Position numbers and translations under genes: made by a program. Below, one piece after another: positions 1 to 4,861 of a stretch of 23,084 nucleotides of DNA (position 1 is the first letter of the stretch; each line of letters begins with the position of its first letter). This DNA is from CAUTVF01 sp963541805 (GTDB taxonomy: Bacteria > Pseudomonadota > Alphaproteobacteria > Rs-D84 > CASDRH01). The stretch is taken from the NCBI GenBank assembly GCA_963541805.1, contig CAUTVF010000009.1, positions 1 to 23,084 on the forward strand, in the 5' to 3' direction. The notes below the pieces were generated by a model. The model did not search any database. It had not been told where the DNA came from and saw nothing but the letters and a program-made list of their open reading frames with translations.

Positions 1-529
1 CGCATTGATTAATTTTTGATGGATTAAAATCTTTATAATATGTTAAATCAATTTCGAAATCCAAATAATTATCGGGGCATTTTAACCAGTTGTATCCATC
101 ATTGAATTTCTTTTGAAATATTTTTCTCAAATAAAAATTTTCAAAAAATCTGCCTTTTAAACTTGGCGCAGTTTCAATAATATTATTATCATATACAAAT
201 GTTAAATCCCTTACATTGCTTGAGCTTCTTACAATACTTGAAAATGTTGGAGTTTTAATTTGATGTATTTTTTCGCATTTTTCTGGTCTGTAAACAGTAA
301 TTCCGTATGATTCCAATAATTTAGCAAGCGAATCTAAATCTTCGTTTCGATTTGCTAAAATTTCAGCAGTATATTGGGATTCAAAGCATTTTGAAAGATC
401 CAAATCGTCATAATGATTCAAATTAGCTTTAAAAAATAATTTAAATGTTGAATCAAAATAAACTGGACTAAAATCAAAATCTCTGCCGACAATGACTTCA
501 GTTAATTTTGAATATTCGTTTAAAACCAT
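1..529 (-). CDS. Amidinotransferase-family protein, C-terminus cut off by the window edge
   Basis: I translated this frame by hand from the ATG at 529. About 176 residues are visible and the frame runs open off the left edge. The N-terminus EYSKLTEVIVGR matches the family opening, and LLESYGITVYRP resembles the L-EaeGv-V-RP stretch of glycine/inosamine amidinotransferases. NVRDLTFVYDNNIIETAP followed by GRFFENFYLRKIF is the RD...EaP...R-R-FE block that carries the active-site Asp in arginine:glycine amidinotransferase. The catalytic His and Cys would lie in the missing part. Known members move an amidino group from arginine to an amine, or hydrolyse guanidines. The start lies 1 nt after the stop of the upstream nuclease gene, so the two are probably translated together; the Shine-Dalgarno is weak. 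The substrate is unknown. Modification of a nucleotide or a surface sugar is possible but unproven. Confidence 0.75.
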   Translation of the reverse strand, partial: MVLNEYSKLTEVIVGRDFDFSPVYFDSTFKLFFKANLNHYDDLDLSKCFESQYTAEILANRNEDLDSLAKLLESYGITVYRPEKCEKIHQIKTPTFSSIVRSSSNVRDLTFVYDNNIIETAPSLKGRFFENFYLRKIFQKKFNDGYNWLKCPDNYLDFEIDLTYYKDFNPSKINQC

Positions 530-530
530 T

Positions 531-1220
531 TTAAAATCTTATAGTTTCTAATTCAGTGTCATTAAAACTTTTAAAACATACCGATTTAAAATCACAATAA
601 TCACAAAGCGGAGTAATATTTCGATCAAATGTCGTTTCTGACTCAATTTGTTTTATTGTATTCAAAACTTTATTTTTAACCGATTCAAAATCTGAAAAAA
701 TCATTGTATTTTCTTTTAGGTGCTCGACATATACATATCGCAATTTAACTGATTTAAATTTTGGGTATTTTTGGAGAAACCAAGTTGCATATATTGAAAG
801 TTGATCATAATTTTGGGATTCTTTAAATTTACCTGTTTTGAAATCAATAAGTTCAATAGAATCACCAACATTAACCCGATCAATATATCCTTCAAATTTT
901 GGCTTTAAAATTGTTGGCTTTAAATCAGAGTCGAATTTAATATGAAATTCTCGGACTGATTTTGGAGCCAAAATTTCTTTACCTAATTTCGACATTGAGA
1001 AGCGTTTGACAATATCATAAACTTCTTTTATTTCGTCTTTTGATCCTTTAAAATCCGGCTTAAAATCAGAACTAAAATGTTCAAGCAAACTATGAACTCT
1101 CTTTCCTTTTACCAATGCCGGTAATATTAAATCACCCGATAATTTATCAATATATCTATATTTGTATTTTCTTTTGCATTGTTTAAATAAGTCTAATTTA
1201 CTAAATGAATATTTACTCAT
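531..1220 (-). CDS. PD-(D/E)XK nuclease, Cas4/RecB-like, with iron-sulfur cysteines
   Basis: This is a 229-residue protein. I chose the ATG at 1220 (MSKYSFSKLDLFKQC) because the longer upstream frame only overlaps the preceding gene and looks non-coding. SFSKLDLFKQCKRKYKYRY is the typical opening of PDDEXK_1/RecB/AddB/Cas4 nucleases. KGKRVHSLLEHF carries a motif-I-like His (about 43). GYIDR (Asp about 114) and IDFKTG (Asp 126, Lys 128) form the metal-binding catalytic core, and YDQLSIYA is the downstream QxxxY motif. Cys15 plus C206-x2-C209-x5-C215 match the four-Cys 4Fe-4S arrangement of Cas4 and AddB. The expected role is a DNA exonuclease in phage recombination, replication or host DNA degradation. 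No cas1/cas2 or CRISPR array is nearby, so a CRISPR role is unlikely. The start has no clear Shine-Dalgarno. Confidence 0.85.
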   Translation of the reverse strand: MSKYSFSKLDLFKQCKRKYKYRYIDKLSGDLILPALVKGKRVHSLLEHFSSDFKPDFKGSKDEIKEVYDIVKRFSMSKLGKEILAPKSVREFHIKFDSDLKPTILKPKFEGYIDRVNVGDSIELIDFKTGKFKESQNYDQLSIYATWFLQKYPKFKSVKLRYVYVEHLKENTMIFSDFESVKNKVLNTIKQIESETTFDRNITPLCDYCDFKSVCFKSFNDTELETIRF

Positions 1221-1233
1221 ATTATATTTTTTA

Positions 1234-1518
1234 TTAATTAAAAATTGTAACACCAATAAATTCGAGTTCAGCATCGTGTGAATCGAAATCGGAATATGCA
1301 TTATAATTAAATCCGATAACAGTAAACTTCTTGAACTTGACTTCAAGACGAATTGTATTTGAATTGTCCCAACTTGTATTTGGCAAAATCTTTGTATACT
1401 TTGAAATATTTCTAATCGAATCCAAAAGCAAATTATTTATAATAATCTTATATGATTCATCCGCTTCAAAACACTGAATAAAAAGATTATTCAAATTTCT
1501 CAAATCTTGTAGCTTCAT
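1234..1518 (-). CDS. Small acidic protein, third copy of a tandem paralogous set
   Basis: This is a 94-residue protein of unknown function. The start at 1518 (MKLQDLRNL) is chosen because AAAGGATTTGAAATG precedes it, the same leader as its two upstream neighbours; a longer frame starting at 1551 overlaps the neighbour and lacks a site. It shares with the genes at 1529 and 1818 an N-terminal (D/E)L(R/K) helix, a hydrophobic-Cys stretch (LFIQCF), an IxxxSxY segment, a strand (IRLEVKF) followed by VIGF-like residues, and a closing acidic strand. It is the most diverged of the three. No signal peptide, membrane segment or catalytic motif is visible. It is last in the operon driven from the promoter at 2128, before the nuclease. 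Confidence 0.8.
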   Translation of the reverse strand: MKLQDLRNLNNLFIQCFEADESYKIIINNLLLDSIRNISKYTKILPNTSWDNSNTIRLEVKFKKFTVIGFNYNAYSDFDSHDAELEFIGVTIFN

Positions 1519-1528
1519 TTCAAATCCT

Positions 1529-1807
1529 TTATGCCAATATCTTTGTTGCAATTAGAGTTACACTTGGACATTCGTCGTCTGGCTCAATTACACTATCAAA
1601 AACAATTGCTGTTGGTCTATCAAAAATAACAACAATCTCTAAAATAGGATTTTTGTCATTATAATAATTTTCTTTTAAATGAAAATAACTTGATCTTGCT
1701 TTAATTTCATCAACTAACTCTTTTTTAACATTTAAAAACTGCTTAAAATGCGTTGGTAAACACTTAACGATTAGTCCGTCGATCTCTTTAAGTTCATCAA
1801 AAGTCAT
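1529..1807 (-). CDS. Small acidic protein, second copy of a tandem paralogous set
   Basis: This is a 92-residue protein of unknown function, preceded by AAAGGATTTGAAATG. It aligns end to end with the product at 1818: MTFDELK against MNYEDFK, GLIVKC against DLVVRC, KQFLNV against KQFMRV, VDEIKARSSYF against IDEIKEKSNYF, ILEIVV against VLEIEV, and IATKILA against LTARKILV. It looks like a cytoplasmic alpha/beta fold. The spacing to both neighbours is about 10 nt, and each intergenic gap is little more than the ribosome site. Conservation of the core with divergence elsewhere suggests duplication followed by specialisation rather than a recent copy error. Confidence 0.85.
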   Translation of the reverse strand: MTFDELKEIDGLIVKCLPTHFKQFLNVKKELVDEIKARSSYFHLKENYYNDKNPILEIVVIFDRPTAIVFDSVIEPDDECPSVTLIATKILA

Positions 1808-1817
1808 TTCAAATCCT

Positions 1818-2099
1818 TTATACCAAAATTTTTCTAGCAGTTAAAATAATATCTGGATATTCCGAATCATTTGACCTTGCTTCATAATCGAAGCCAATAA
1901 CAATCGGAGTTTTAAAAGAAACTTCGATTTCTAAAACTGGCCACCAGTCGTTGTCATAATCTGGAATCAAGTAAAAATAGTTTGATTTTTCTTTGATTTC
2001 GTCAATTATGCTTTTCGAAACCCGCATAAATTGCTTCATTCCCGGTTCGATACAACGAACAACCAAATCATTTGCATTTTTGAAATCTTCGTAATTCAT
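1818..2099 (-). CDS. Small acidic protein, first copy of a tandem paralogous set
   Basis: This is a 93-residue protein of unknown function and the first gene of the operon after the promoter at 2128. The leader ATACAAACATAAAGAG leads into AAAGGATTTGAAATG. It shares its whole length with the 1529 product (see that entry) and more weakly with the 1234 product. It has a mixed charged and aromatic composition with no membrane segment. Early-type control and small size suggest a host-interaction or takeover protein, but that is inference from position only. Confidence 0.87.
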   Translation of the reverse strand: MNYEDFKNANDLVVRCIEPGMKQFMRVSKSIIDEIKEKSNYFYLIPDYDNDWWPVLEIEVSFKTPIVIGFDYEARSNDSEYPDIILTARKILV

Positions 2100-2127
2100 T
2101 TCAAATCCTTTCTCTCTTTATGTTTGT

Positions 2128-2160
2128 ATTATATAATAATTTAGCTGAATTTTCAATGAA
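2128..2160 (-). promoter_or_regulatory. Early-type promoter for the 1818-1-529 operon
   Basis: On the minus strand TATAAT (2133-2128) follows TTGAAAATTCAGC, with the spacer AAATTATTA. The same upstream block, GTGAAA(A/T)TTCAG, recurs before the promoters near 5781, 11218 and 16928. The transcript leader continues directly to the AAAGGATTTGAAATG of the first paralog. Confidence 0.7.
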
Positions 2161-2220
2161 TCCACATTTTTGAATTACAAAAAATAACAAAATTTTGATT
2201 TTTTTGAAGCAAAATTTACA

Positions 2221-2264
2221 AAAAATTATGCATCTTAAACATACGTTTAAAATACATAATTTTT
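2221..2264 (-). terminator. Hairpin terminator after the holin-like gene
   Basis: AAAAATTATG (2221-2230) pairs with CATAATTTTT (2255-2264), and an inner TTAAAC/GTTTAA pair closes on a 4-nt loop. On the minus strand the hairpin runs into a T-run just after the stop of the 2276 gene. It is symmetrical enough to work in both directions. Confidence 0.55.
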
Positions 2265-2275
2265 AGATTTTAGAT

Positions 2276-2581
2276 TTAGAATTTAGGAGCGGAATCGATT
2301 GTGCCCTCTTTTAATGTTTTCCAGCCGTCTCGAACGTGCTCTTCGGCATCCATTTTAGAGTTTCCCTTATCATTTTTTGCTTTAATTTTATTGAATATTT
2401 TTGTAAAATATTGAAAAATTAAAAATCCATTAAAAATAACTGAAATTGAAGCAATAAGATATGCAATTGCAGAAGTATTTAGTGACGCTATAACACCGCA
2501 AAATACGAAATAAGCAAAAACAAATGTAGGAACTAAAGTCACAACACCATAAATTATAAACATACCAAGTTGTTTTATCAT
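2276..2581 (-). CDS. Two-helix membrane protein, holin candidate
   Basis: This is a 101-residue protein. Two long hydrophobic segments, about residues 5-35 (MFIIYGVVTLVPTFVFAYFV) and 37-60 (AIAYLIASISVIFNGFLIFQ), are followed by a basic turn (KIFNKIKAKN) and an acidic hydrophilic tail of about 35 residues. No signal-peptidase site is visible. Small size, two transmembrane helices and a charged tail match class II holins. A T4-style late box (TATAAATA, 2609-2602) lies about 20 nt ahead of the start, with AAAAAGGATTT as ribosome site, so the gene is probably expressed with the structural genes. That timing is right for lysis but also allows a virion or membrane-remodelling role. No endolysin or spanin gene is adjacent. 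Confidence 0.8.
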   Translation of the reverse strand: MIKQLGMFIIYGVVTLVPTFVFAYFVFCGVIASLNTSAIAYLIASISVIFNGFLIFQYFTKIFNKIKAKNDKGNSKMDAEEHVRDGWKTLKEGTIDSAPKF

Positions 2582-2601
2582 TTTGATAAATCCTTTTTAG
2601 T

Positions 2602-2609
2602 TATTTATA
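2602..2609 (-). promoter_or_regulatory. T4-type late promoter box, TATAAATA
   Basis: On the minus strand the sequence reads GAACTATAAATAACTAAAAAGG, an exact TATAAATA. Related boxes precede the neck, portal, tape-measure and terminase genes. In T4 this is the -10-like element read by gp55 holoenzyme, and a gp55 homologue is encoded at 6108-6839. Confidence 0.75.
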
Positions 2610-2627
2610 GTTCCTACATTCCAACAA

Positions 2628-2668
2628 AGAAAGGAGGTTATGAAATGTTTAGCTAATTAAATAGCTAA
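2628..2668 (-). other. Anti-Shine-Dalgarno tract next to a small hairpin
   Basis: On the minus strand ACCTCCTTTCT (2638-2628) reproduces the 3' tail of many bacterial 16S rRNAs. A hairpin TTAGCTA/TAGCTAA (2649-2655 with 2662-2668) lies just upstream. On the plus strand the same bases form a strong AAAGGAGG site followed by ATG and a six-codon frame (MKCLAN). Function is unknown; it sits at the 3' end of the tRNA transcription unit. Confidence 0.35.
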
Positions 2669-2672
2669 TTAC

Positions 2673-2710
2673 TTTATATTTTATAATTTTATAATTTTAT
2701 AAAATATAAA
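2673..2710 (-). terminator. Perfect 14-bp hairpin downstream of tRNA-Lys
   Basis: TTTATATTTTATAA (2673-2686) is perfectly complementary to 2697-2710, with a 10-nt loop. It lies 20 nt after the CCA end of tRNA-Lys and may end or protect the tRNA transcript. It has no clear U-tract, so Rho-independent termination is uncertain. Confidence 0.45.
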
Positions 2711-2729
2711 CTAATTAACTATTTTAAAA

Positions 2730-2805
2730 TGGTGATCCCGAAGCGGTTCGAACGCTTGACCCTATCCTTAAAAGGGATATGCTCTACCAACTGAGCTACG
2801 GAATC
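2730..2805 (-). tRNA. tRNA-Lys (UUU)
   Basis: The minus strand gives a full cloverleaf. Acceptor GATTCCG pairs with CGGGATC, the D arm GCTC...GAGC is intact, the anticodon stem TATCC/GGATA encloses loop CTTTTAA with anticodon TTT, and the T arm AAGCG-TTCGAAC-CGCTT is intact. A and an encoded CCA follow. All stems pair. The anticodon reads AAA/AAG, the commonest Lys codons of such an AT-rich genome. Confidence 0.95.
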
Positions 2806-2845
2806 TTAGTTGCGGATTGAATATATAAAATTCAATTTCACAAAA

Positions 2846-2923
2846 TGGTAACGAATGCCGGATTTGAACCGACGCAACCAAATAGAAAGTTTGGTATCCT
2901 CAGCCATACTAGATGAATTCGTC
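2846..2923 (-). tRNA. tRNA-Glu (UUC), slightly unusual
   Basis: Acceptor GACGAAT pairs with ATTCGTT, with G-U as the first pair. The D stem ATCT/GGAT, the anticodon stem CCAAA/TTTGG with loop CTTTCTA (anticodon TTC) and the T arm GTCGG-TTCAAAT-CCGGC all form. Discriminator A and an encoded CCA follow. U at position 37, where a purine is normal, is odd. It is cotranscribed with tRNA-Lys 40 nt downstream. Confidence 0.88.
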
Positions 2924-2935
2924 ATTTATTTAAAT

Positions 2936-3286
2936 TTCAGAAAGCAGCAAATTGCGCTGGCGCCGCTTTCTGAATTTTTGAAATCGATTTTTATCATACG
3001 AGAACCGATTTCAAAAAACTCGCTGCAACTAAATTGCTAATATAAGTTATAAATCTCGCCTTGCGACCCCATAAATTCTTTAGGACAAAACGAGATTCTG
3101 AATTGAGAAACTTTTAATCTGTCTTGTTTAATCACTCTGTTTAAGTGACTGCACAAATCTCGAACGGATCTTAAAATGCGCGCAGATCTGCAAAATCTTG
3201 TCGGGTTTGCGACCCTATTTGTGATAGTGTCCAAATATCACAAAAGAAAGCCAGTCCGGAATTGAACACTCTCGTCCGGAGTTCAA
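2936..3286 (-). ncRNA. Candidate structured RNA between tRNA-Ala and tRNA-Glu
   Basis: This stretch of about 350 nt is GC-richer than its surroundings and dense in perfect stems: TTCAGAAAGC with 2965-2974 (10 bp), TTGAAATCG with 3006-3014 (9 bp), AATCTCG 3052-3058 with 3091-3097 (7 bp), TCACT/AGTGA, GGGT/ACCC, and TTTGTGATA 3218-3226 with 3236-3244 (9 bp). TTGAAC/GTTCAA (3262-3286) is a weaker stem. A second AATCTCG at 3155-3161 competes for the same partner, allowing two alternative folds. Open frames on both strands here are short, Arg- or Ser-rich and lack ribosome sites, so I read the segment as non-coding. Its strand is assumed from the flanking tRNAs. I cannot assign it to a known RNA family. 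Confidence 0.5.
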
Positions 3287-3353
3287 AGTAATTTAGCATT
3301 CGAAATACTAAATTTAATATTTTATAGAAATACTAAATTTAATATTTCATAAA

Positions 3354-3429
<76 letters not shown>

Positions 3430-3438
3430 AGTTTAAAA

Positions 3439-3471
3439 CGGATTTTTTATTTTGAGTATCCAGAAAATCCG
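3439..3471 (-). terminator. Hairpin between the structured RNA and tRNA-Ala
   Basis: CGGATTTT (3439-3446) pairs with AAAATCCG (3464-3471), an 8-bp stem with a 17-nt loop. On the minus strand it is followed by TTTTAAAC, so it could be a weak terminator or a processing signal ahead of tRNA-Ala. Confidence 0.4.
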
Positions 3472-3474
3472 CAA

Positions 3475-3603
3475 AAAACTGAAAGGTCGAGTTTCCTCCA
3501 GCAGGTGCTGCAGATTGCCGAAGTTTTTACATTGACAGTGAGCCTCCAACCAGCGAACTTGCCCGAGCAAGCAGGGACTGCACTCCATTTAATCGCCAGT
3601 TTT
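3475..3603 (-). ncRNA. Candidate compact structured RNA upstream of tRNA-Ala
   Basis: This segment of about 129 nt is markedly GC-richer than its flanks. On the minus strand it is closed by AAAACTG/CAGTTTT (3603-3597 with 3481-3475), extended by GG-CGA against TCG-A-CC. Inside are hairpins GCAG-TCC-CTGC, CTTGC-TCGG-GCAAG and CAGC-ACCT-GCTG. It lacks the T-loop and D-loop signatures of a tRNA. GGAGGAAAC recalls one piece of RNase P RNA, but the rest of that core is missing. Function is unknown. Confidence 0.5.
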
Positions 3604-3773
3604 CAAAATTTAAAAGACTATAACTAATGTGAAACTCTAAGCATCTGATTTAAATGATCAGTAAAAATCAAACACTTTAGTTATTAATTTAAAAATTAAT
3701 AAATAAAATGTTTTTTGAGATTCAATTTTAATCCGACGGATTAGATTTCGAAATCTCGTTTAAATATGTTATA

Positions 3774-3800
3774 ATTATAACAAATAAAAGTTTAAAATTT
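3774..3800 (-). promoter_or_regulatory. Possible promoter within the tRNA cluster
   Basis: On the minus strand TATAATTATAACATATTTAA starts with the -10 box at 3779-3774. The same TATAATTAT(A/G)NCATATTTAAA block occurs at the promoters near 3928 and 4704, suggesting a shared core and leader for RNA genes. The upstream GTGATTTTTAAG block is absent here, so this copy is weaker. It would feed the structured RNA at 3603. Confidence 0.45.
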
Positions 3801-3802
3801 GA

Positions 3803-3910
3803 ATTCCCAAATTTAATTGGGAATCGCAAAATCTATAATAAATCAAGCTTTTTTGCTTCCCACAAATACAAGAAGGATTGGCAAGATTTAATATTTTAAA
3901 GAACTCATAT
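3803..3910 (-). ncRNA. Candidate small RNA with its own promoter and terminator
   Basis: Transcription from the promoter at 3928 would run through about 100 nt without a frame of note. Within it are AAGC-AAAAAA-GCTT and, at the end, the perfect hairpin ATTCCCAA-ATTTAA-TTGGGAAT (3803-3824), followed on the minus strand by a T-rich tract. A promoter, no frame and a terminal stem is the profile of a small RNA. No family was recognised. Confidence 0.4.
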
Positions 3911-3927
3911 CTTTTAAATATGTTATA

Positions 3928-3960
3928 ATTATATAACAATTTAACTTAAAAATCACTTAA
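3928..3960 (-). promoter_or_regulatory. Early-type promoter in the RNA cluster
   Basis: On the minus strand AAGTGATTTTTAAG is followed by TTAAATTGTTA and the -10 TATAAT (3933-3928), then TATAACATATTTAAA. The AAGTGATTTTTAAG block is shared exactly with the promoters at 4704 and, nearly so, at 14070. Confidence 0.6.
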
Positions 3961-3974
3961 TTTTTTAAGAATTT

Positions 3975-4014
3975 AAAAAAAACTCAAAATTTTAAAAATG
4001 GATTTTTTTTTGAG
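3975..4014 (-). terminator. Terminator overlapping the 3' half of the damaged tRNA
   Basis: On the minus strand CTCAAAA (4014-4008) pairs with TTTTGAG (3989-3983), and eight T residues follow (3982-3975). The stem starts inside what should be the T-arm/acceptor region of the tRNA, so tRNA and terminator share bases. Confidence 0.55.
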
Positions 4015-4075
4015 GGATTCGAACTAAAGACCGGCCCGTTATGAGCGGGTTGCTCTGCCGCTGAGCTATGCGTCC
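3999..4075 (-). pseudogene. Damaged tRNA-Met/Ile2-like gene, anticodon CAU
   Basis: The 5' half is normal: GGACGCA, D arm GCTC...GAGC, anticodon loop CTCATAA with CAT on a CCCG/CGGG stem. The 3' half is not. The T loop TTCGAAT is present, but TTTAG cannot pair with CCCTC, and the 3' acceptor strand is a run of nine A residues that cannot pair with GGACGCA. A CCA still ends the gene at the right length (77 nt). It may be a decayed tRNA whose tail became a terminator, or a transcript needing repair or editing. Confidence 0.7.
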
Positions 4076-4119
4076 ATTAAAAAATTAAAAATGGCGTGAG
4101 TAATCAGACATCCCGCGGC

Positions 4120-4479
4120 TTAATAAACTACCGCAACACCAAAAATATTGTACAGCGCGATACTTACTGTATCAAAATCTCTATCGATGCAAGGATCATC
4201 AATGTAAACTTTGAAAGTAAGAGAACTGTTAACTGCTTTCATAATTTTATTTCTTCCGAATTGCGAAAAGTCGTCTTTAAAGAATAGATTAATAAAGCCG
4301 TCATCATATATTACCTCAAGCGTTTTATTTTCGAGCTCATAATTTTCAAACTTGGCTATCTCGTCTAATAGAGATTCCTTGAAAATTTCTAACTCATCCA
4401 CTAGATTATCATACAACCGCTTACGTGCTTTCTCAATAGTGAGTAAAGCTTCATATCTCTCTGTTAAAGTTTCATACAT
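4120..4479 (-). CDS. Small coiled-coil protein embedded in the tRNA cluster
   Basis: This is a 119-residue protein of unknown function. I place the start at 4479 (MYETLTERYEALL) because AAGGAG sits 8 nt ahead; the longer frame reaches into tRNA-Arg. Residues 1-50 are a charged helix rich in Glu, Lys and Leu, probably a coiled coil, followed by a beta-rich half with LEVIYDDGFINLFF and FKVYIDD. No membrane segment or catalytic motif is visible. Its canonical AAGGAG site differs from the AAAGGATTT leader used by most genes here. It shares a transcript with tRNA-Arg upstream and the damaged Met tRNA downstream, which raises a tRNA-related role as a possibility only. Confidence 0.75.
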   Translation of the reverse strand: MYETLTERYEALLTIEKARKRLYDNLVDELEIFKESLLDEIAKFENYELENKTLEVIYDDGFINLFFKDDFSQFGRNKIMKAVNSSLTFKVYIDDPCIDRDFDTVSIALYNIFGVAVVY

Positions 4480-4497
4480 ATCTATTCTCCTTAAAAA

Positions 4498-4574
4498 TGG
4501 AGCGCCCATCAGGATTTGAACCTGAGACCTACGGCTTAGAAGGCCGTTGCTCCGTCCAACTGAGCTACACCAGC
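4498..4574 (-). tRNA. tRNA-Arg (UCU) with a mismatched acceptor stem
   Basis: The D arm GCTC...GAGC, the anticodon stem ACGGC/GCCGT with loop CTTCTAA (anticodon TCT) and the T arm TCAGG-TTCAAAT-CCTGA are perfect, and CCA is encoded. The acceptor is not: 5' GCTGGTG against 3' TGGGCGC leaves positions 3-5 unpaired (U-C, G-G, G-G) and 6-7 as wobble pairs. The 3' strand would match GCGCCCA. The anticodon reads AGA, common in AT-rich genomes. It may be inactive or need repair. Confidence 0.8.
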
Positions 4575-4588
4575 ATTTTAAAATAAAC

Positions 4589-4663
4589 AGTTCTACCCCA
4601 GGACTCGAACCTTGGATCTTTCGCCGAAACAGCGCCTATTCTATCCGCTTAAACTAATGGAAC
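4589..4663 (-). tRNA. tRNA-like gene, Glu-like, with an aberrant anticodon arm
   Basis: GTTCCAT pairs with GTAGAAC apart from one C-A mismatch. The D arm GTTT...GAAT contains the usual GG, and the T arm CAAGG-TTCGAGT-CCTGG has one mismatch. The anticodon arm can form only CGC/GCG around the 7-nt loop TGTTTCG, which has G rather than U at position 33. TTC (Glu) lies one base out of register, and overall it resembles bacterial tRNA-Glu. CCA is not encoded. It is either a pseudo-tRNA or a variant; the identity is not secure. Confidence 0.55.
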
Positions 4664-4703
4664 CTTTAATTTAAAAGATTTCGTATCCTTTAAATATGAC
4701 ATA

Positions 4704-4745
4704 ATTATATATTAAAAATTCTTAAAAATCACTTAAAATTTTAAG
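4704..4745 (-). promoter_or_regulatory. Promoter of the tRNA cluster
   Basis: On the minus strand AAGTGATTTTTAAG is followed by AATTTTTAATA and TATAAT (4709-4704), then TATGTCATATTTAAAGG. It lies 40 nt upstream of the first tRNA-like gene. Confidence 0.65.
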
Positions 4746-4811
4746 AATTTAAAAATTTAAGAATTTAAAAATTTAATAATTTTTAAACTAGCAAAAATCC
4801 ACAAAACAAAA

Positions 4812-4837
4812 GAATCCCGTATATTTCAACGGGATTC
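4812..4837 (-). terminator. Rho-independent terminator after thyX
   Basis: GAATCCCGT (4812-4820) pairs perfectly with ACGGGATTC (4829-4837) around an 8-nt loop, and on the minus strand TTTTGTTTTG follows. It ends transcription from the thyX side before the tRNA promoter. Confidence 0.75.
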
Positions 4838-4861
4838 CCAAGAAAGGAGAAATTATGAATC

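Noticed and set aside
531..1220. Cas4-like nuclease as part of a phage CRISPR system.
   Set aside because: No repeat-spacer array, cas1 or cas2 in the window; such nucleases are common in phages without CRISPR.
531..1346. Longer start for the nuclease gene, adding 42 residues.
   Set aside because: The extension lies inside the upstream paralog in another frame and has no family similarity; the conserved SFSKLDLF opening begins at the 1220 start.
2855..3234. Open frames of 61 and 65 codons on opposite strands over the structured RNA region.
   Set aside because: The first starts inside tRNA-Glu, the second is Arg-rich with no ribosome site, and both cross perfect RNA stems. Composition is unlike the clear proteins here.
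3475..3603. Resemblance of GGAGGAAAC in this segment to RNase P RNA.
   Set aside because: Only a few bases match; the rest of the conserved P4 core and its 3' partner are not present.
4096..4287. 63-codon plus-strand frame opposite the 4120 gene.
   Set aside because: No ribosome site; a shadow of the minus-strand gene with its AAGGAG site and coiled-coil pattern.
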